Assembly (NCBI RefSeq): GCF_001625305.1
Contig: NW_017802935.1
Coordinates: 2,549,514 to 2,613,513, forward strand
DNA length: 64,000 nt
Direction of reading: 5' to 3'
From: Branchiostoma belcheri
Lineage: Eukaryota; Chordata; Leptocardii; Amphioxiformes; Branchiostomatidae
The position numbers and the translations under genes are program-made. The notes under the pieces were generated by a model, which saw nothing but the letters and a program-made list of their open reading frames with translations, had not been told where the DNA came from and searched no databases. Positions 24,401-32,163 of the stretch are shown in pieces. Numbering within the stretch: the first letter of the stretch is position 1; the number at the start of each line of letters is the position of its first letter.

Positions 24401-27400
24401 CCGAACACCAGCCGACCAAGCTAAGGTTGGCTGGAGCTCGGGAGCAGTCCAACCAGTCCAGTACGAGTACCAGTCAACTTTGCTCCCGACCCATAACCAT
24501 TTAATGACTTACAAAAAATAAAGTCACACATTCAGGACCTTCCCACGACTTAACTCCCGACCACTTCCCAACCAAGGTCGGCCTTGTGTTGGGAGTATCT
24601 GGAATCCATCCTATTCTAGTTCCAGTTCGCTCCTTTGACCGCATCCAAGAAGAAAAATCACTTTCCCGACTTTGGTTTTTGAAAGGTCATATCTACATAT
24701 ACTGATATAGTCGGCTGACCCAGACGACTTTTGAAGACTAGTAAGCAACCTCACCGACCAACTCGCAACCTCAGATGACATTGCTCACGACCGACTCCCA
24801 ACACTGGTTTGGAGAAGGTCGGGAATCGCTACCCGCTGTCGGCCTCGTGTGACAGGGGCTTCAGAGATCAACCAATACTTCACATTAATTAGCTTCAGTT
24901 GAGTTTTTTCGGGGTGCATGTTCCTGGATCTGTGTATGTAAATGCTGAGGTCACATTTCCAGACCGGGGCCCGGCCGGGCTGTTTCAATTAACGAAAAAT
25001 CAATAATTTGTATCAATAATATACGCAAATAATTTTTTTCAACTTTTTTTGTGTTTTGTTGTCTTTTATATCACACTTTTCGTTCCACAAGACTGCCCGG
25101 CCGGGCCCCGGTTTGGAAATGTGACCTCAGCATCCATACGTAAAGCGGGATTCTATAGTTGTGAGTGATGCGTGATGTGGTTTATTCCTGGGGGCGGCAA
25201 ATGCGTACAAATGGACCTCAGCGCGTCAGTTCAGCCAGCCTGTGTCACGAAGTGTCAATCGGCAATATGTATTTCCGAGTAGAGAGATGCCCCCAAGGCT
25301 AATGGTAGAAAGGATTCCGTAATTCAACTTTATTCATGGAAGCCTTTGAAAAATAGGACCTGACTGACGGATTGAGTGCTCATCCATTGCCATCATGAAA
25401 TATTTGGCTCAAACGGTTCATTAGAATATCAGATTCAACTACAGTCGATCGCCAAAGCGCGTTTCTGTCTTGTAAACGGCCGCTGCCATTTGAAATGGTC
25501 GATGCCATATGCTGAATGGTCGATGCCATCGCACTGAATGATCGATGCCATCGCACCGAATGGTGACTCCTCTCATAGAATTCCTAAATGCAGGTTGTCG
25601 ATAAAAAAATAAAAACGTCAATAAAAAGGTTTTGAAACACGGAATGATGCTGCGTTAATTTTCGATTTTTTAATCATTATTGATGTTATGATTACCACAA
25701 ATAGTAGTATACAGATTGTATAGCGATATCGTTCTTTCGTACGCTCAAATCTTTTCAACCAACCAGTTTTCTCCAATTAATTAAAAACTTAACGAGGTTT
25801 CATCTACAATGGGGGTCAGGTGAATTAGCATGACAGAGACAATCAAAAACAAGTGGTTTGGAATTCGACGATCTGAACGAAACGGTTATGGCGTGTCCTG
25901 TACAGTTTGTCCGACCATCCGTGGTGTTCCAACTCCCGAACAGGCTGCAGAATACACTCATAGCTGCACCAAGGTGAACCTTGTGTTAATATCGCAGGAA
26001 ATGACTGATGTTCTAGGCTTTGTATCCCGTCTCGGCGAGGGATCTAGCGCGAGCCGCTGATCGTCAGCGATAAGCTGCCCGGTTTGAGTCTGATGTATGG
26101 AGCTATTTCTACCCGCCAGGCTTTACCCTGATCCCTTTATTGAAGCTAGTGTGTGCTGTTGGTATCTTGTGTGTGAATCCTTCACGCTCGTCCAATCGTA
26201 TTCAATATGGGATTCATATATGTGAATCAGGGCTGGAAATTCTTTGTTCTGGATGCCAACACTGCACGTACCTGCACCAGACAACTTCTACCTGCACCAG
26301 TCAGAATTTACGAAGTATGGATTGCACTAAAAACTTCAGAATTTTAAAAGAAACCACTGCCACTACTTCTACAAGTATGTATAAAACCCGGTATATTTGT
26401 AGGTAAACGTCAGAAGTACCTGCACAGCTCCCATTTTTACCTGCACCATAACCTGCATATGCAGGTGGTATTTCCAGCCCTAGCCTGATGTGAATGTATG
26501 TGGGTAGCCAGCAAAGTTTCTTGCATCACTTCACACACATTATTAGGATTCTACGGAAACGTCCAGTAAAGTTTGTCTTCCCAGTCTTACGTACAGAAGG
26601 ATTATTACACATCACAGTGACGTACATTGATGTCGTCTTGACCATTAGATTTGCACCAGTATCGACTTTGTGCATCACGAAGACACACACATTAATATCA
26701 GGTGAAAGCTCTCAGCCCTGCAACAGCGCGATAGCGGAAAAGAATGACATATTTTACATGATCGGACGCGTACAAGGTCAAGTAGGTTCACCCTCTAAGT
26801 ACTCAATATGTATCCATCTTGCCTTTGCTTTGCCTGATTTACCCAAAGTCTTGGTATGAACACAGATGCGCTGGGAAGACCCATGACGTCCGTACAGTGA
26901 AATGATTTTAGAGAAATCGAACTAAATTTCTCTACAGCCATGCGTAGAATCTTTAACACCATGGAAAACTAAAAGGGTGAACAACTTAAACTTTTGTACC
27001 ACAGCCAAAGTTTAGACGTTTGGCTAATGATATATGCACTGCTATGAGATACGTTTTTGCGTAATCGCTGGGCTAATATTGAAGGTACTATTCGCTGTTC
27101 ACTTTTTCTTTCAAACTATTTGAATGCAGTCGACGTACACTATTGACTGTAGTAGAAGATCCAAGTCTTTGCTCTATAATGCAGTGAGTAAGTAGGCATG
27201 TATGCATCTGAAAGGGAACATTGAGTAACTGTAGAATTTGGTGAGAGACTTGGACCTGCGCCATCCACAGTAACTGTGGCAGTTTGCCACCAGGTCAGTT
27301 TAATACTCTGGCTTTCACACCTCTTTAAATAAGTCTATTTCACTGGTACCATTTCTCTAGACCTACTTTTAGGGACGTTTATCATTGATATTATCGGACT

Positions 27401-30400
27401 TGTTGGTAATTCCTCTCCATCATCGTTTTACATCTTTTAAAAGGGCGGTTTTCCTACGCTTATATGGGATTTCCTCTGTGGCGAATAGTGCATTCAGAGT
27501 CTTCATCAGCCAGCACTGAGCCAATGCTCACAGCAATAGTATGGGTTTTGTTATTTAGAATCAATGCAGCGTATATGACTTAAGCAGCAACAAGCTATTC
27601 CATCAGGGAGACGTTTAAGGCTATAATTCATGAAGACACCTACACGGGGTGAATGACTCTGTAAAACTTGTTCACTGAACTTTTCAGTACTGAACTTTTT
27701 AAGTATTTAGCGAAAGAACTGAAAACAAGGTGGCGGTACCGATGGCACAGAGCAGTGTGATTGGTCCAGTTGGGTCAGGTGACAAAGATGGCCACCTCCC
27801 TGAACGACAAGTAAAAACAAAATAGGCGTTTCCAATGAAAAACCTTTAAAACTAGAGTTCGACGATCTCATTCCTCCACAATAGATAGAGTTTCGCGCAT
27901 ATCTATCCCGTCAATATGACGTGAACATGACTAGTATGTGGCAAATATATAACCGCGAAAACACAGCAAACAAAAAGCAAGGCCTTCCCCTGAATTGATA
28001 GCCTCTTCATTGGACCTCATGACCTGGGATATATGTTAACTGTCATTGATAGATTACTTATCATAACAACTCTGAACTCTGCGTTCTGTGACTCTTGTAT
28101 ATCTGACCTCTTGCCATTCAATTTCTGTCACTTTGTGCTGAGACGTGCCCATAGATAGCACATGAAAATAACTGCGGAAGCACACACAGACAAACAGCAC
28201 ACAGAAACAATACTTCCATGAAAAAGTAGTTGTGTGTGCTGTGACATACAGTCAATCGCCTTGTGGAAATGTGTGAAATTTTGTGTGGAAATGTGTGAAA
28301 TTTTGTAAGTTGCAAGGTCATACAAAATGGTTGTCAGCTGCCTGCTACATGACACATAGCACCTTCAAGTTCACCTCCATTTCACAATCGATTTTCATAA
28401 AGTATGACATGGAGAAGAATTAGGTGCAAAGGGCAGGTCATTTAGACTTAACACCAAATTCTGGAGTTATGTAATGCAATAAATTTCACACAAGCGTCTG
28501 GCATTGCTGACTTCGTAAGTGCATCTGTATGTGTTTGAACAGCTACAACACGCCAATGTCGTCACCCAAGGAAATTTATACCAAACATGGTACACGCCTG
28601 ATGTCAGTGGGCCCTTTCGTATTCAAAACTTAAAGCTGTTCCAAGAAGATAAATCATATGGTGATTTTGTGCAAATGGGATTTAGCTATTAGTGAGGTCG
28701 GGTGAGGTAAGGCAGTTGAACTGAGGTGAAGTACATGTATGATACTTTTCGTCTAGCTGGTGCAATGCGGCTTCGCTACGTGTAGAGGTTTACTCATGAG
28801 ACTTACACCTGAAGCACTCACATATACGGATCATTAAACATTGGACAGTATCTATGGAAATTTGTCTCTGAATACTGATTCCAATGGTTGCTTCACTGCA
28901 AACGCAGTCTCCTTGTAGTCCACCGTTCTTATAAAGTCTGTTACGTGCGATACTCAACTGTAGATATTGTAGATTAGGCCACAGCAAGTAATTTTTATGG
29001 ATGACATCAGCGCGCGCATTGATTTTCAAGTTTCCAGAAATATGCATCTAATCGTTTTGACTAACTCAGCCAAAGTTTGTTCCAACAGTGACGAACATTA
29101 GGGAATAAGTACCGACTCAACCACCATCATATCAATCACCAACACCATGCTGTGAATAATATCCAGCCAGCAGCAATAGAATATCTTCCCGCTCCAGTTT
29201 CCCTACCATACATACATCTTAGAGAAACTACGCAGGAGTTACTGGCAATCATATATCATTCACACCGTTTTCCCATTTCTGGTGAATAATTGCACCATGA
29301 GAGCCACATTTCCGTTACTATTTCCCGCTACTGTGGCATATGGTGTCCAATGATTACTGTAGACGACAGATAACTACTGACCCTTTGTACTTCTCGCTTC
29401 TGGTTATCGCCTGAATCTGTTCTCTAAGCCTTACTCTTACATTTGACGCAGTCATCAAGTCGTAAAGAAGAATCCCTGGAGCTTTATGGCTTAATCAATG
29501 CCTAAAGCATTTTGAATCAATGAATGATAATCTCATGTTATATATGTCCATGTGTGAAGTTCATAAAGTCGTATTTATGCCTCTAGACAAGCCCACAACT
29601 TTGCGGTCGGGTTGAAGTTTTAGTTTTAGTAGCCTGCATATATGGGTGCCAGACTGTTTCCAGGGCCTACACAGACCAGTTCCTCGGCTCTAGGGACATG
29701 CCCCCAAGGAAATTATACCACAGCCTCCCTCAGTTAGGCACTGATCCACAGCTAATTCTGGGCCTAGCGTGGTATGGGTCTGGCATCCAGGCTAAAGTTT
29801 TCGATGATGCATGTAGTTTTATATGTAGCTATGTTGTGGAGGGTTTTTGAAAGGTCATGCACTGAGGCTATACGGAAATGTCACGAACAGGCATATATAA
29901 GTCCCTGTGCGACTATAAGTCTTCAAAAAGTCATGCTATGAGGAAAATCATGTACAGAAAGGTTCTGAACGACGCCTGGGCGTGGAAAAAGCGTAAGAGC
30001 GTTCATCACTAGCGTTAAATTTAAACTCATCCAAGAGGAAAGCTCCGGAACTGTGCGGAGAAATCTGTCAAAATTCAGACGATAAATACAAATCCACACC
30101 TGCACTAAACACTCTAAAGGGCAGACCTCCTGCCCTATTTAAACTCCAGGGAGTAGATTTACTGCTTTAAATTTATAATACAATAACCTTTCTGAACCTC
30201 CCAAATACACAGAGACTACCGAAAAGGAAACCCAGTCTCTGTGGAGAGAACAAACTGTGCTACAGAAACCCTGGAGGTAAACGGGTCGGTGAAATGTCGC
30301 CAAGGTTCGCTCCCGGCTGAACACAGGGAGACTTGTAATCTCAGAGGGAAGACGGAGATTAGAATGGATTTTACTCACACATTGGATAAAATCAATTTGG

Positions 30401-32163
30401 ATTTTCATGTCAAGGACAACGTGCCAGTTTTAATACCTGTTGGGTGTGGTTATACCCTTTTTTTCGACAGAAAGAGATCGCTGAGCTACAATTGAGATTT
30501 AAAAAAATTGTAAACCTTGAGTTTATCATTGGAATATGATGCACGATGCAAAATATAATTTAAAAGACAGTAAAAACACACAAAACGTAAAATAATCAAA
30601 TAAATAAATCGAAAATGGTTTATTGATCAGAAAAGGCGTTGCAGCCAAAAGTTTAATTGTGCCTTCCATACATAAAGTATACATTGCCAAAGTTTCCACA
30701 CATATTGCACGTAGTTTAGAAATTTAAAAGTTCTTTGTCGATAAAATCCGTTGAGCAATGTATCAAATATCTGGTCGCTCATCGTTCGTTCAACAGTCGC
30801 AGCATCTATAGTGGAAAGTTGGATTGATCGAACAATGATGTTTTAAAATGCCATTTGGGGACTACAGTCGATATTGTAATTAAAGTTGGTACCATTCCAA
30901 AGCACACAGGCTTACACAGGCGTCTTACCAGTCCTGTGTGTAATTGAAACCTAATCCTTTAATCTAAGAAAGAATGGCGCATTATAAGACCTTTGAGAGG
31001 ATACAACAATAAGTCTCCTTCAGAGAGACTCAGCAGACATATGTAACCCGCAGTGTACTAAAGCTCAAGGACAGGTACAGATTATAAATCAAAGAATATG
31101 AATTATGATAGCTAGAGGGTCAGGATGTGCGTTGATGGCTTATGGATCTATATACCACGATGCCTACGGGTTTTTCTGACATTAGCAGCGGAGGTTTAGA
31201 CATTGAGTACTTCTTAAAGCTCCAGTTAAGTGACCCCGCGGCACTCATATAGAAAAAGATGTATCGGGTGATAGCAGGAAATATGGCTCTAAGAGAAGGC
31301 CGACAGTCCGTCACAATCTTTCACCCTAACATCTGCTTGAAAAAAGTTTTAGCTTACTGAAGAGCTAATCTTCCACTGGTCATGACAGAGAAGACAGACA
31401 ATATGTACAGTATTTACAGGTTCATTGTGCCGAGGAAATTCCATTGGCACTTTTCGACAATGAACAGCGGACCACAGTCAGCTTAACGTCCCTTTACATT
31501 AGCGTAAATGCCGGGTAAGCAACAATATACATGGGGTCATGTTGGTATAATGAAAGGGATTATCTACATTGAACAAAGTAAGAGCTGTAATGGGTCAAAG
31601 GAAATTGCAATCCTTTAAAAACGGTGATCTGCACTGATTTATTGCCCCATTTATATTTCTCCACTAACGGTGTGGTCACATTCCTTGGTTGTCGCCATGT
31701 GAGTTTGATGCCGTAGAATGTGCCAGAACCAACTGCTAACAAGGATCTAGAATAGTCTGTTATGTAAAAAAGCCAGCCGAATTTTGCCAGATACATACAC
31801 GACTATCCCAAGAATGCCCTCAGTTTGCAGTCGTATATGATGATCGTACGACGTTTGTGACGGGGTCCAAAGTCTGTAGGGACTGTGCTTATCGCCTCCT
31901 TGGAGACCTCTATGGAGTTACTAGCTCAAAGGATCTAGCTCTATAGCTCTATGGAGACGATTAGTACAGCCCCTAGGCCTTCTCCCCAACCTAGACATGT
32001 ACGTGAACCACAGGGGCAGGAGGTACCCACCTTGTCGCGGAGTCTGTAGCCGTCCCCGCTCCGCACACTTGCCGGGGTCGGTGATGAGCTGCCCACCGCC
32101 CGCCAGGCCCGTCACCCCCGGCCAGTCCGCCGCCGTGCCGTTGTTGTAGAACAGTTGCGCCAT
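8592..32163 (-). CDS. Class B (secretin-family) peptide-hormone GPCR, 11 exons, 430 aa
   Basis: Seven-transmembrane receptor for a peptide hormone. Exons in coding order: 32163-32031, 15004-14903, 14375-14272, 12952-12849, 12609-12486, 11460-11304, 10886-10756, 10313-10201, 9587-9452, 8918-8877, 8738-8592. Total 1293 nt, phases consistent. The ectodomain has the six class B cysteines (GKC, YC, CW, PCP, RIC, NYTLC) and the CWPNTPAG core. TM2 has the conserved His (IHKQ), TM3 has FWMLVEG, TM4 GWGAP, the second loop CW, TM6 LLPLLG, and TM7 MFVSMIYCFTNAE. The subfamily is unclear: YFRRLHC resembles PTH receptors, VVAVF and IHK calcitonin receptors, LFFVDP CRF receptors. The start at 32163 has an in-frame stop upstream but gives no obvious signal peptide, so a further 5' exon is possible (acceptor-like TTTTACAG just upstream). 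The C-tail is short and ends ETRL. Donor of exon 8 (AG|GTTGAC) is weak. Confidence 0.9.
8996..9265. mobile_element. Mariner-like MITE in receptor intron
   Basis: Terminal inverted repeats of about 40 bp with a few mismatches flank about 190 bp of non-coding sequence in the intron between receptor exons 9452-9587 and 8877-8918. Each end reads TATCAAAAGCGACCCCTA inward. A terminal TA on both sides would fit the TA target duplication of Tc1/mariner-type elements. No transposase is present. Confidence 0.6.
9951..10063. repeat. Short fold-back element
   Basis: Imperfect inverted repeat: ATCTCCAAGTAGATGTT at the left end against its complement at 10036-10063, with the pairing continuing inward through an AAACGTTTTT segment, about 40 bp per arm with small gaps. 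A related single arm occurs at 31317-31341, so it is a dispersed element rather than a chance hairpin. Confidence 0.5.
11505..11745 (+). repeat. Dispersed repeat family, copy A
   Basis: Shares an ordered set of blocks with copies at 23095-23390 and 50398-50835: TATTGTTTTGGGTGG, then AAGTGGGTGGTA.GTGGA, GGAATTCAGGA, TAATACCCGATTAAATTAC and TACATTCACGAAAA. It lies in the receptor intron between exons 11304-11460 and 12486-12609. No terminal repeat, coding capacity or pol III box was recognised, so the class is open. Confidence 0.6.
12348..12476. repeat. (AC)n microsatellite next to a splice donor
   Basis: About 129 bases of nearly pure AC dinucleotide with a few interruptions (ATAC, AGAG, GACAG). 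On the transcribed strand of the receptor it is a (GU)n tract starting about 10 nt inside the intron after the exon 12486-12609 donor. Confidence 0.95.
16020..16215. repeat. About 95-bp degenerate tandem repeat upstream of the zinc-finger gene
   Basis: Two to three diverged units. They share ATGGT.TCA.G.GAATC, a CACAAGTGG.TAA segment and GTTGACATTTTGACATTT-like text, recurring near 16020, 16118 and 16200. The array sits just upstream of the candidate 5' exon of the zinc-finger gene. Confidence 0.5.
16220..16304 (+). other. Candidate non-coding 5' exon of the zinc-finger gene
   Basis: A consensus donor (ACAG|GTAAGA) ends at 16304. The first good acceptor downstream (GTTGACTATAG, ending 17121) lies ten bases before the zinc-finger ATG at 17131. 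This fits a 5' UTR exon plus an 817-base intron, a common layout for single-coding-exon zinc-finger genes. The exon start and promoter are not defined by the sequence. Confidence 0.4.
17131..22224 (+). CDS. C2H2 zinc-finger protein, 1697 aa, about 34 fingers, nested in receptor intron
   Basis: Probable nuclear DNA-binding protein. The finger style (FKCDQCDFSTPYKC, EECGYRTT) is the Phe/Tyr-Ser-Thr type also seen in REST-like and lineage-expanded invertebrate families. Order: three three-finger modules (residues about 45-345); an acidic linker of 20-residue repeats (about 350-590) built on MEKQENEEETSFSVNSD; two more modules (about 640-835); a second acidic linker (about 840-970); a two-finger module near 1030-1080; then about 17 fingers (1100-1655) and a Lys/Arg-rich tail. 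Only some linkers are TGEKP. The first finger of five of the six modules lacks its last His. The ATG follows an acceptor-like TATAG. The whole gene lies in the 17-kb first intron of the receptor on the opposite strand. I recognise the family but not a named orthologue. Confidence 0.93.
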   Translation: MDKSSSGSHVEELLPEYPENESETTEQQTTDTERQQGKEKCGDYVCEHCGYWTKRRTDLTRHLKTGSQPFKCDQCDFSTPYKCKEKLHLLEHTGEKPFVCEECGYRTTTWWHFGQHVHVSKKHRTQTTDMETQQERETETSCSLDSDQSDKEKPGDFVCEHCGYWTKKRSNLTRHLETEKKLFECDQCDFSTPYRCKRNLHVLQHTGDKAFVCEDCGYRASTWWHFDQHLTIKHTHTTQEKEKKTACSFNSDQSDKQKDGDFVCKHCGYWTQEKRHLTKHLKTGTKPFKCDECDFSTPYRCKRNLHILEHTGEKPFVCDKCGYRTASEYQFNRHVSKKYTIRTSDTETQQEDVGETSSVNFDHSDMEKQANVDKTSVNVNSDQSDVEKEQEKEEETAYIVNSGHSDMEKQEENEEETSFSANSDHPDMEKQENEEENSFSVNSDHPDMEKQENEEENSFSANSDQIDMEKQENGEETSFSVNSDQVDMEKQENEETLFSVNFDHSESDKEKQYENPEETSFSVNFDQFDKEKEQDKEEETAYSVNFDHPDMEKQENEEETSFSANFDHPDIEKEQENEEQENEEETSFCDNPDNSVSPNKHVQTSTEQMPNVEEPPPEYPENESELETTEQQTTNTERQQDKDEPVHFVCEHCGYWTEKKDHLTRHLKTGIQLFKCDQCDFSTPYKCKRNLHILEHTGMKAYVCEECGYRTTSGSHFHKHLSTKHTIQTTNMEKQQEKEGETSFIVNSDKEKHVDYVCKHCGYWTKMRSNLTQHLKTDIKPFKCDQCDFSTPYRCKRNLHILEHTGEKPLVCEECGYRTTNRSHFTKHLSTKHTIQTTNMEKQQEKEEETFIVHSDIEKDQESLITSFSVNSGQIDKEKHQENEEETSFCSNSDHSDTEMQENEEETSSSVNFDQSDADKYQENEEETSFCSNSDHSDMENEENTSFSVNLDQSDMEKHQENEEETAFSDNSDDTASPHIHVQTSAEQLPNVEEPPPECPENESELETTEQQTTDTERQQDKKKHGDYVCEHCGYWTRKRSHLTTHLKTHEILFECEECGYATTRDLMIQHLKEHSEQTGGKFRELTYVPTFTEHTDVEKPFSCDRCDFSCTRKCNLVHHMHKHAGEMSYMCEECEYTTADSSDLSKHVRGHENAAFRCDECDFSTGWKDHLDQHMFKHTGVAPYKCAECGFETASRSDFSRHRKTHASEQPSHSEDSAAQQEDLDQHMPKHTAKKRVASQELSPPERKRDKRTLSCDECDYSTSNTHLFKQHTSRHGKKSYMCDACGYGTTSKDSFSQHLMKHMGVKIYWCDQCGFSTVQKGDLGQHMLNHKSHSTEETYMCDSTEETYMCDSSEETYKCEQCDYETDVQDWLKEHMKTHASGKPFKCDLCDFSTKQKCNLDKHVLRHVGVKARYKCDQCNFSTVDKSELDNHMPKHKLEAAYKCDLCGYGTNTRHVLVEHLRGHYNDTEKRFKCHKCTFSTTQKAIFEKHKLRHGAEAPYKCEQCGYGTTSPFLLSLHMTRQHDPEEKRFTCDQCDFSSAYKRCLDRHNKRKHKAVKHLRGHYNDTEKCFKCHKCTFSTTQKAIFDQHKLRHGAEAPYKCEQCGYGTTSPFLLSLHMTRQHDPEEKRFTCDQCDFSSAYKRCLDRHNQRKHDHGELYKQNSKKRKAKRSKSTASTSKSSIDRHSLTFDLDDPLNI
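18183..18900 (+). repeat. 60-bp coding repeat array encoding an acidic linker
   Basis: Inside the zinc-finger gene. Exact 60-base periodicity is visible from about 18411 to 18610, each unit carrying CAGGAAAATGAAGAAGAAA and TTCATTCAGTG. Diverged units extend the array both ways. All length changes between units are multiples of three. A second shorter array of the same ancestry lies at about 19650-20040. Confidence 0.85.
21514..22095 (+). repeat. Recent 294-bp tandem duplication of a three-finger block
   Basis: The block starting CATTTGAGGGGACATTATAA at 21514 starts again at 21808, an offset of 294 bases or 98 codons. The two copies are nearly identical at the nucleotide level and differ mostly at silent positions. 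It adds three fingers in frame near the C-terminus. Confidence 0.9.
22225..22846 (+). other. 3' UTR of the zinc-finger gene with AATAAA
   Basis: AT-rich sequence after the stop codon. A canonical AATAAA is at 22841-22846, giving a 3' UTR of about 620-640 bases. No coding potential seen. Confidence 0.55.
23095..23390 (+). repeat. Dispersed repeat family, copy B
   Basis: Matches copies A and C in block order: GGTGGGTGGGAGG, GTGGAAGAATTCGGGAA, TAATACCCGATTAAATTAC, TACATTCACGAAAA, then AACCCCAAAA, GGAAGTCTGAAAT and TCTTGTTTA. The last blocks are shared with copy C only. Confidence 0.6.
24520..24850 (+). repeat. Dispersed repeat rich in TCCCGACC motifs, forward copy
   Basis: Contains CACACATTCAGGACC, AACCAAGGTCGGCC, GGAATCCATCCTATTCTAG, AAGAAGAAAAATCACTTT and a terminal GAAGGTCGGGA. 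The same blocks occur in the opposite orientation at 34388-35200. A partial second unit (ACGCATTCAGGACCTTCCC) lies immediately upstream at 24380-24450. Confidence 0.6.
24942..25133. mobile_element. GC-armed fold-back MITE, 192 bp
   Basis: Arms 24942-24980 and 25095-25133 are 39 bases each and are exact reverse complements apart from one mismatch. Each arm starts ATGCTGAGGTCACATTTCCA and ends in the self-palindrome GCCCGGCCGGGC. The 114-base loop is AT-rich with no coding capacity. No convincing target duplication was found. Confidence 0.75.
25493..25564. repeat. 22-bp minisatellite, about three units
   Basis: Units of about 22 bases with the core AATGRTCGATGCCATCGCAC. The overlapping palindromes ATCGAT and GATGCCATC give each unit partial dyad symmetry. 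Confidence 0.75.
26228..26487. mobile_element. Non-autonomous hAT-like MITE, 260 bp, with 8-bp target duplication
   Basis: The element begins CAGGGCTGGAAAT and ends with the complement of CAGGCTAGGGCTGGAAAT, an inverted repeat interrupted by a five-base insertion in the right arm. It is flanked on both sides by ATGTGAAT (26220-26227 and 26488-26495). A terminal CAGG and an exact 8-bp target duplication are hallmarks of hAT elements. The interior has repeated ACCTGCACCA motifs and no transposase. Confidence 0.85.
29630..29794. mobile_element. Short TIR element, 165 bp
   Basis: Ends read TAGCCTGCAT and, from the right, TAGCCTGGATGCCAGAC; a second GGGTGCCAGAC lies inside the left end. The start TAGCCTGG is shared with the 710-bp element at 60814. 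Flanks share AGTTTT but no perfect duplication. Confidence 0.55.

Larger units (their letters stand above)
22850..32030. other. Remainder of receptor intron 1: no further gene seen
   Basis: About 9 kb of non-coding sequence between the zinc-finger 3' end and receptor exon 1. It contains a dispersed repeat (23095), a tandem/inverted repeat family (24372-24850), a GC-rich fold-back element (24942), a 22-bp minisatellite (25493), a hAT-like MITE (26228), a two-unit 23-bp repeat near 28261-28306 and a TIR element (29630). Short open frames match no family I recognise. Confidence 0.6.
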
